Assembly (NCBI GenBank): GCA_963711035.1
Contig: CAVQCN010000001.1
Coordinates: forward strand, 558,001 to 622,000
Origin: WHTK01 sp963711035
GTDB taxonomy: Bacteria; Chloroflexota; Dehalococcoidia; DSTF01; WHTK01
Direction of reading: 5' to 3'
Length of the DNA: 64,000 nt
Both the position numbers and the translations under genes were made by a program. The first letter of the stretch is position 1; every line of letters starts with the position of its first letter. Under the pieces are notes generated by a model. It did not search any database. It worked only from the letters and a program-made list of their open reading frames with translations, and was not told the DNA's origin. Shown in pieces: positions 61,956 to 64,000 of this stretch.

Positions 61956-63302
61956 GTGAACGAAACGCAGTCGCTGGCACGCTGGGTCGCAGAGACGGCT
62001 TACGAGGACCTGCCCTCCGAAGTCGTCGAGGCGGTGCGTATCTTTATCATCGATGACCTTGCGAGCGGATTCGCGGGAGCCAAGCAGCCCTGGACTGACA
62101 TGGTTGGCGCGATGGAGCGAGAAAGCAGTGTAGGCAACTGTTCCCTCTTCGGCCGTGACTGGACGACGTCCGCCAGCGCCGCTGCCTTGATCAACGGCGT
62201 CGCCATCGGCGGATTCGAGACCGACCACCCCTACACGCAGGGCAGCTGTCACCCCGGCGGCGCCGTCTTTCCGGCGGTGCTCGCCGCTGCCGAATCGTCG
62301 CGGATCGATGGCCGCCAGTTCATTGCGGCTATAGCAACCGGCTACGAGGTTCTCTGTCGCATCGGGCTGGCTGCGACACGGGCCGTCGAGGACGAGCGCG
62401 GCTACCACGGGCCCGCGACGAACGCTGCGCTTGGAGCCGCGTTCGGCGCAGGAAAAGCGCTCGGCCTGCCCGCGGAGACGCTGACGCAGGCAGCCGGCAT
62501 CGCCGGGTCACACGGCGGTGGTCTCCTCGAGTTCTTCCGCGAGGGCGCGATGACGAAGCGCCTGCATCTCGGCCGCGGAGCGCAGATGGGTCTCGAAAGC
62601 GCCCAGCTGGCGCAACGCGGTTTCACGGGGCCATCGACGGTGCTCGAAGGCGACCATGGATTCCTGCGCGTGTACTCGCCCGCGCCAAAGCCGGAGCTGC
62701 TCCTGCAAGACCTTGGCGATGACTACCGGCTGCTAGGGATGACGCTGAAGGCCTACCCCTGCCACATGAGCTTCCAGGCCGTCGTTGACGCAATCCAACG
62801 CTTCAAAGAGACGCAACCAATCGATCCCGCGCTGGTCGACGCCGTCTCGATAACCAGCGCTAGCCGCATGGCGGAATCGCGCTTCCAGGACCATGCACCG
62901 ACTAGCCTCATGGGAGCTCAATACAGCCTTCCCTGGTCGACGGCGCACGCGCTCTGCCGAGACGCTATGGACCCGGCATCCTGGAACGAGGCTACATTGG
63001 CTGACGCGCAAATCCGCGCTATCGCCGCGGGAGTCGACGTGCGCGAGACATCCCCGTCGACAGCAGGAGCCGCGGCCGAAATCGAGCTGACGATGGCAGG
63101 CCAGCGCCATCTGATCGTGGCGACCGATTGGAAGGGTGCGCCAACCAGGCCATACAGTTTCGACGGCATCGCCGAAAAGCTAGCTCGTTACGCGAAAGGC
63201 TCCGTCTCCGAAACACAGGTCGAAGAACTGGTCGACCTTGTGGGTCAGCTCGAATCGGAACCTGACATTTCGTTGGTTGGCCGGCTGATTCGTAGCCGGT
63301 GA
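61956..63302 (+). CDS. MmgE/PrpD-family protein, copy 2
   Basis: The start is set at GTG 61956 with GGAGG ten bases upstream; TTG 61935 is possible. 448 residues: VAIGGFETDHPYTQGSCHPG, RGYHGPATNAALGAAFGAGK, FFREGAMTKRLHLGRGAQMG and LKAYPCHMSFQAVVDAIQRF. It shares the fold of copy 1 with low similarity. It is divergent from the TcuA-like gene across 123 bp, which suggests shared control. Confidence 0.9.
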   Translation: MNETQSLARWVAETAYEDLPSEVVEAVRIFIIDDLASGFAGAKQPWTDMVGAMERESSVGNCSLFGRDWTTSASAAALINGVAIGGFETDHPYTQGSCHPGGAVFPAVLAAAESSRIDGRQFIAAIATGYEVLCRIGLAATRAVEDERGYHGPATNAALGAAFGAGKALGLPAETLTQAAGIAGSHGGGLLEFFREGAMTKRLHLGRGAQMGLESAQLAQRGFTGPSTVLEGDHGFLRVYSPAPKPELLLQDLGDDYRLLGMTLKAYPCHMSFQAVVDAIQRFKETQPIDPALVDAVSITSASRMAESRFQDHAPTSLMGAQYSLPWSTAHALCRDAMDPASWNEATLADAQIRAIAAGVDVRETSPSTAGAAAEIELTMAGQRHLIVATDWKGAPTRPYSFDGIAEKLARYAKGSVSETQVEELVDLVGQLESEPDISLVGRLIRSR

Positions 63303-63429
63303 TGTGGCTCCCATCCTCAAACGGCACTGGAGACCGCCGGTCCGAGGGCTTCTGCCTGCACGATGTGTAAATCGTAATGGCCGCCTGCCAACGCCAGATT
63401 CGGAAGCGCCGAGCGACTCGAAGCCCGAG

Positions 63430-63710
63430 GCGTACGGGCGTGGCCTCTCCGGTAAGGAACCGTCTTCGATCACTATCGGCGCAAGGCTTGCCTGCGTCAG
63501 TTCCTTCTACCGCTCCCTCATAAGAATGAAGGTGCTCGCCTCCAATCCCTGTGAGGCGCTCGAGCGGCCCCGCGTCGTGCCCGGTTCGCCGCGCGGCCTC
63601 AATAGCGAGCCGATCCAGCGGCTGCTCAGCGCCATCCCGAAGACACCGGATGGGCTGCGTGCCGGGCCATCATCCTCACGCTAGTGTTATCACAAGGATC
63701 CGGACGTTAG
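63430..63710 (+). pseudogene. N-terminal remnant of a tyrosine recombinase
   Basis: The frame from about 63430 reads EPSSITIGARLACVSSFYRS, then LIRMKVLASNPCEALERPRV and RGLNSEPIQRLLSAIPKTPD, the SAM-like core-binding domain of XerC/D-type recombinases. Near 63663 the frame shifts (RAIILTLVLSQGSGR in the next frame) and stops at 63708. The catalytic domain is missing. It is a relic of another mobile element. Confidence 0.75.
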
Positions 63711-63737
63711 ACGCGAGGTTCCTCGGGCAACGGGCTC

Positions 63738-64000
63738 CTAGTCGATGATCGATGAATAGACTGCCTGGCGTAGCTCCCGGCGAATCGGGTAGGACGACGA
63801 AGGCTTGAGCTGCGTAAGGAAGACCATGATCAGCCCATCCTCACCGGGCGACACGAAGAACGCCGTCGATGCTGCGCCGCCCCAGTAGTACTCGCCCGGC
63901 GTACCGATGATCTGTGCAACCGTGGGATCAAGCAGCACGGCGAACCCCAGGCCGAAGCCGATGCCGGTTCGCGCCGACTCGCTTGGCCCGCCGCCGTTCA
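63738..64000 (-). CDS. Serine hydrolase (beta-lactamase family), C-terminal end only
   Basis: The frame runs off the right edge of the window. The visible 87 residues (SARTGIGFGLGFAVLLDPTV, GEYYWGGAASTAFFVSPGED, GLIMVFLTQLKPSSSYPIRR) are the C-terminus of class C beta-lactamase-like esterases. The WGGAAST motif carries the KTG-like position. The substrate is unknown. Confidence 0.85.
   Translation of the reverse strand, partial: NGGGPSESARTGIGFGLGFAVLLDPTVAQIIGTPGEYYWGGAASTAFFVSPGEDGLIMVFLTQLKPSSSYPIRRELRQAVYSSIID

Noticed and set aside
60315..62408. 697-residue reading of the flavoprotein
   Set aside because: The first 192 residues overlap the divergent MmgE/PrpD gene and have no flavoprotein features. 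ATG 61832 has a proper ribosome site right before the FAD motif.
1..64000. CRISPR arrays
   Set aside because: No regularly spaced direct repeats were seen. The dispersed dyads are kilobases apart and lie singly.

Overview
The window is about 64 kb of high-GC bacterial chromosome, most likely from a member of the Chloroflexota. The phylum is an inference from protein character: alpha/beta-hydrolase-LuxR fusions, paired KimA-type permeases, a heliorhodopsin, F420/LLM-type oxidoreductases, and MmgE/PrpD plus TcuA-like catabolic genes. There is no rRNA or other decisive marker, so the class is not resolved. Many genes start with TTG or GTG behind a good GGAGG-like site, and translational overlaps (ATGA, TGATG, TTGA) are frequent.

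Layout: 1-3.5 kb is a housekeeping operon on the minus strand (ffh, rpsP, khpA, rimM), followed by an edge-truncated hydrolase-LuxR regulator. 3.6-6.5 kb holds a KimA-type potassium permease and a frameshifted larE. A tRNA-Leu(UAA) at 6.5 kb is an integration hotspot. Its 3' end recurs exactly at 10.2 kb and, degenerate and with flank, at 24.2 kb. Between the first two copies lies an Rhs island with two polymorphic toxin tips, each followed by a small membrane protein that looks like its immunity partner. Beside the second copy is a tyrosine recombinase broken by two frameshifts. 11.5-24 kb carries small membrane or secreted proteins, a membrane-tethered LuxR-type regulator, a diguanylate cyclase, an ABC exporter operon with a divergent regulator and dyad operators, and a potassium module (N-terminally shortened KdpD, KdpE, an unknown protein, a second KimA) with tandem 11-bp direct repeats in front of the kimA part.

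24-37 kb has a GH15 glucoamylase, an RRM RNA-binding protein with a clear terminator, a large sensor kinase with a NarL-type response regulator, and a divergent receiver-only regulator followed by a MacB/FtsX-type ABC transporter. 37-52 kb is mixed: a recombinase remnant, a frameshifted MFS transporter, aroE with an LLM oxidoreductase, a TatA-like/zinc-ribbon fusion, ftsH, a heliorhodopsin overlapping an SDR-DUF2867 gene, a B3/B4-domain protein and a GYD protein. 51-64 kb looks like a substrate uptake and breakdown region: a peptide-type ABC transporter (binding protein and two permeases, no ATPases), a metallo-beta-lactamase-fold hydrolase, a frameshifted PucR/CdaR-type regulator, a carboxymuconolactone-decarboxylase-family protein, an alpha/beta hydrolase, two MmgE/PrpD proteins and a TcuA-like flavoprotein. 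A recombinase remnant and the end of a serine hydrolase close the window.

The most unusual large-scale signal is an 18-bp dyad, CACGAT-N6-ATCGTG, found in at least eight good and about nine degenerate copies between 11.8 and 51.1 kb. Essentially all lie outside genes. I do not recognise this family. Several genes carry single-nucleotide frameshifts (larE, integrase twice, MFS, pucR, the second Rhs tip). These could be real decay or indel errors in the assembly.
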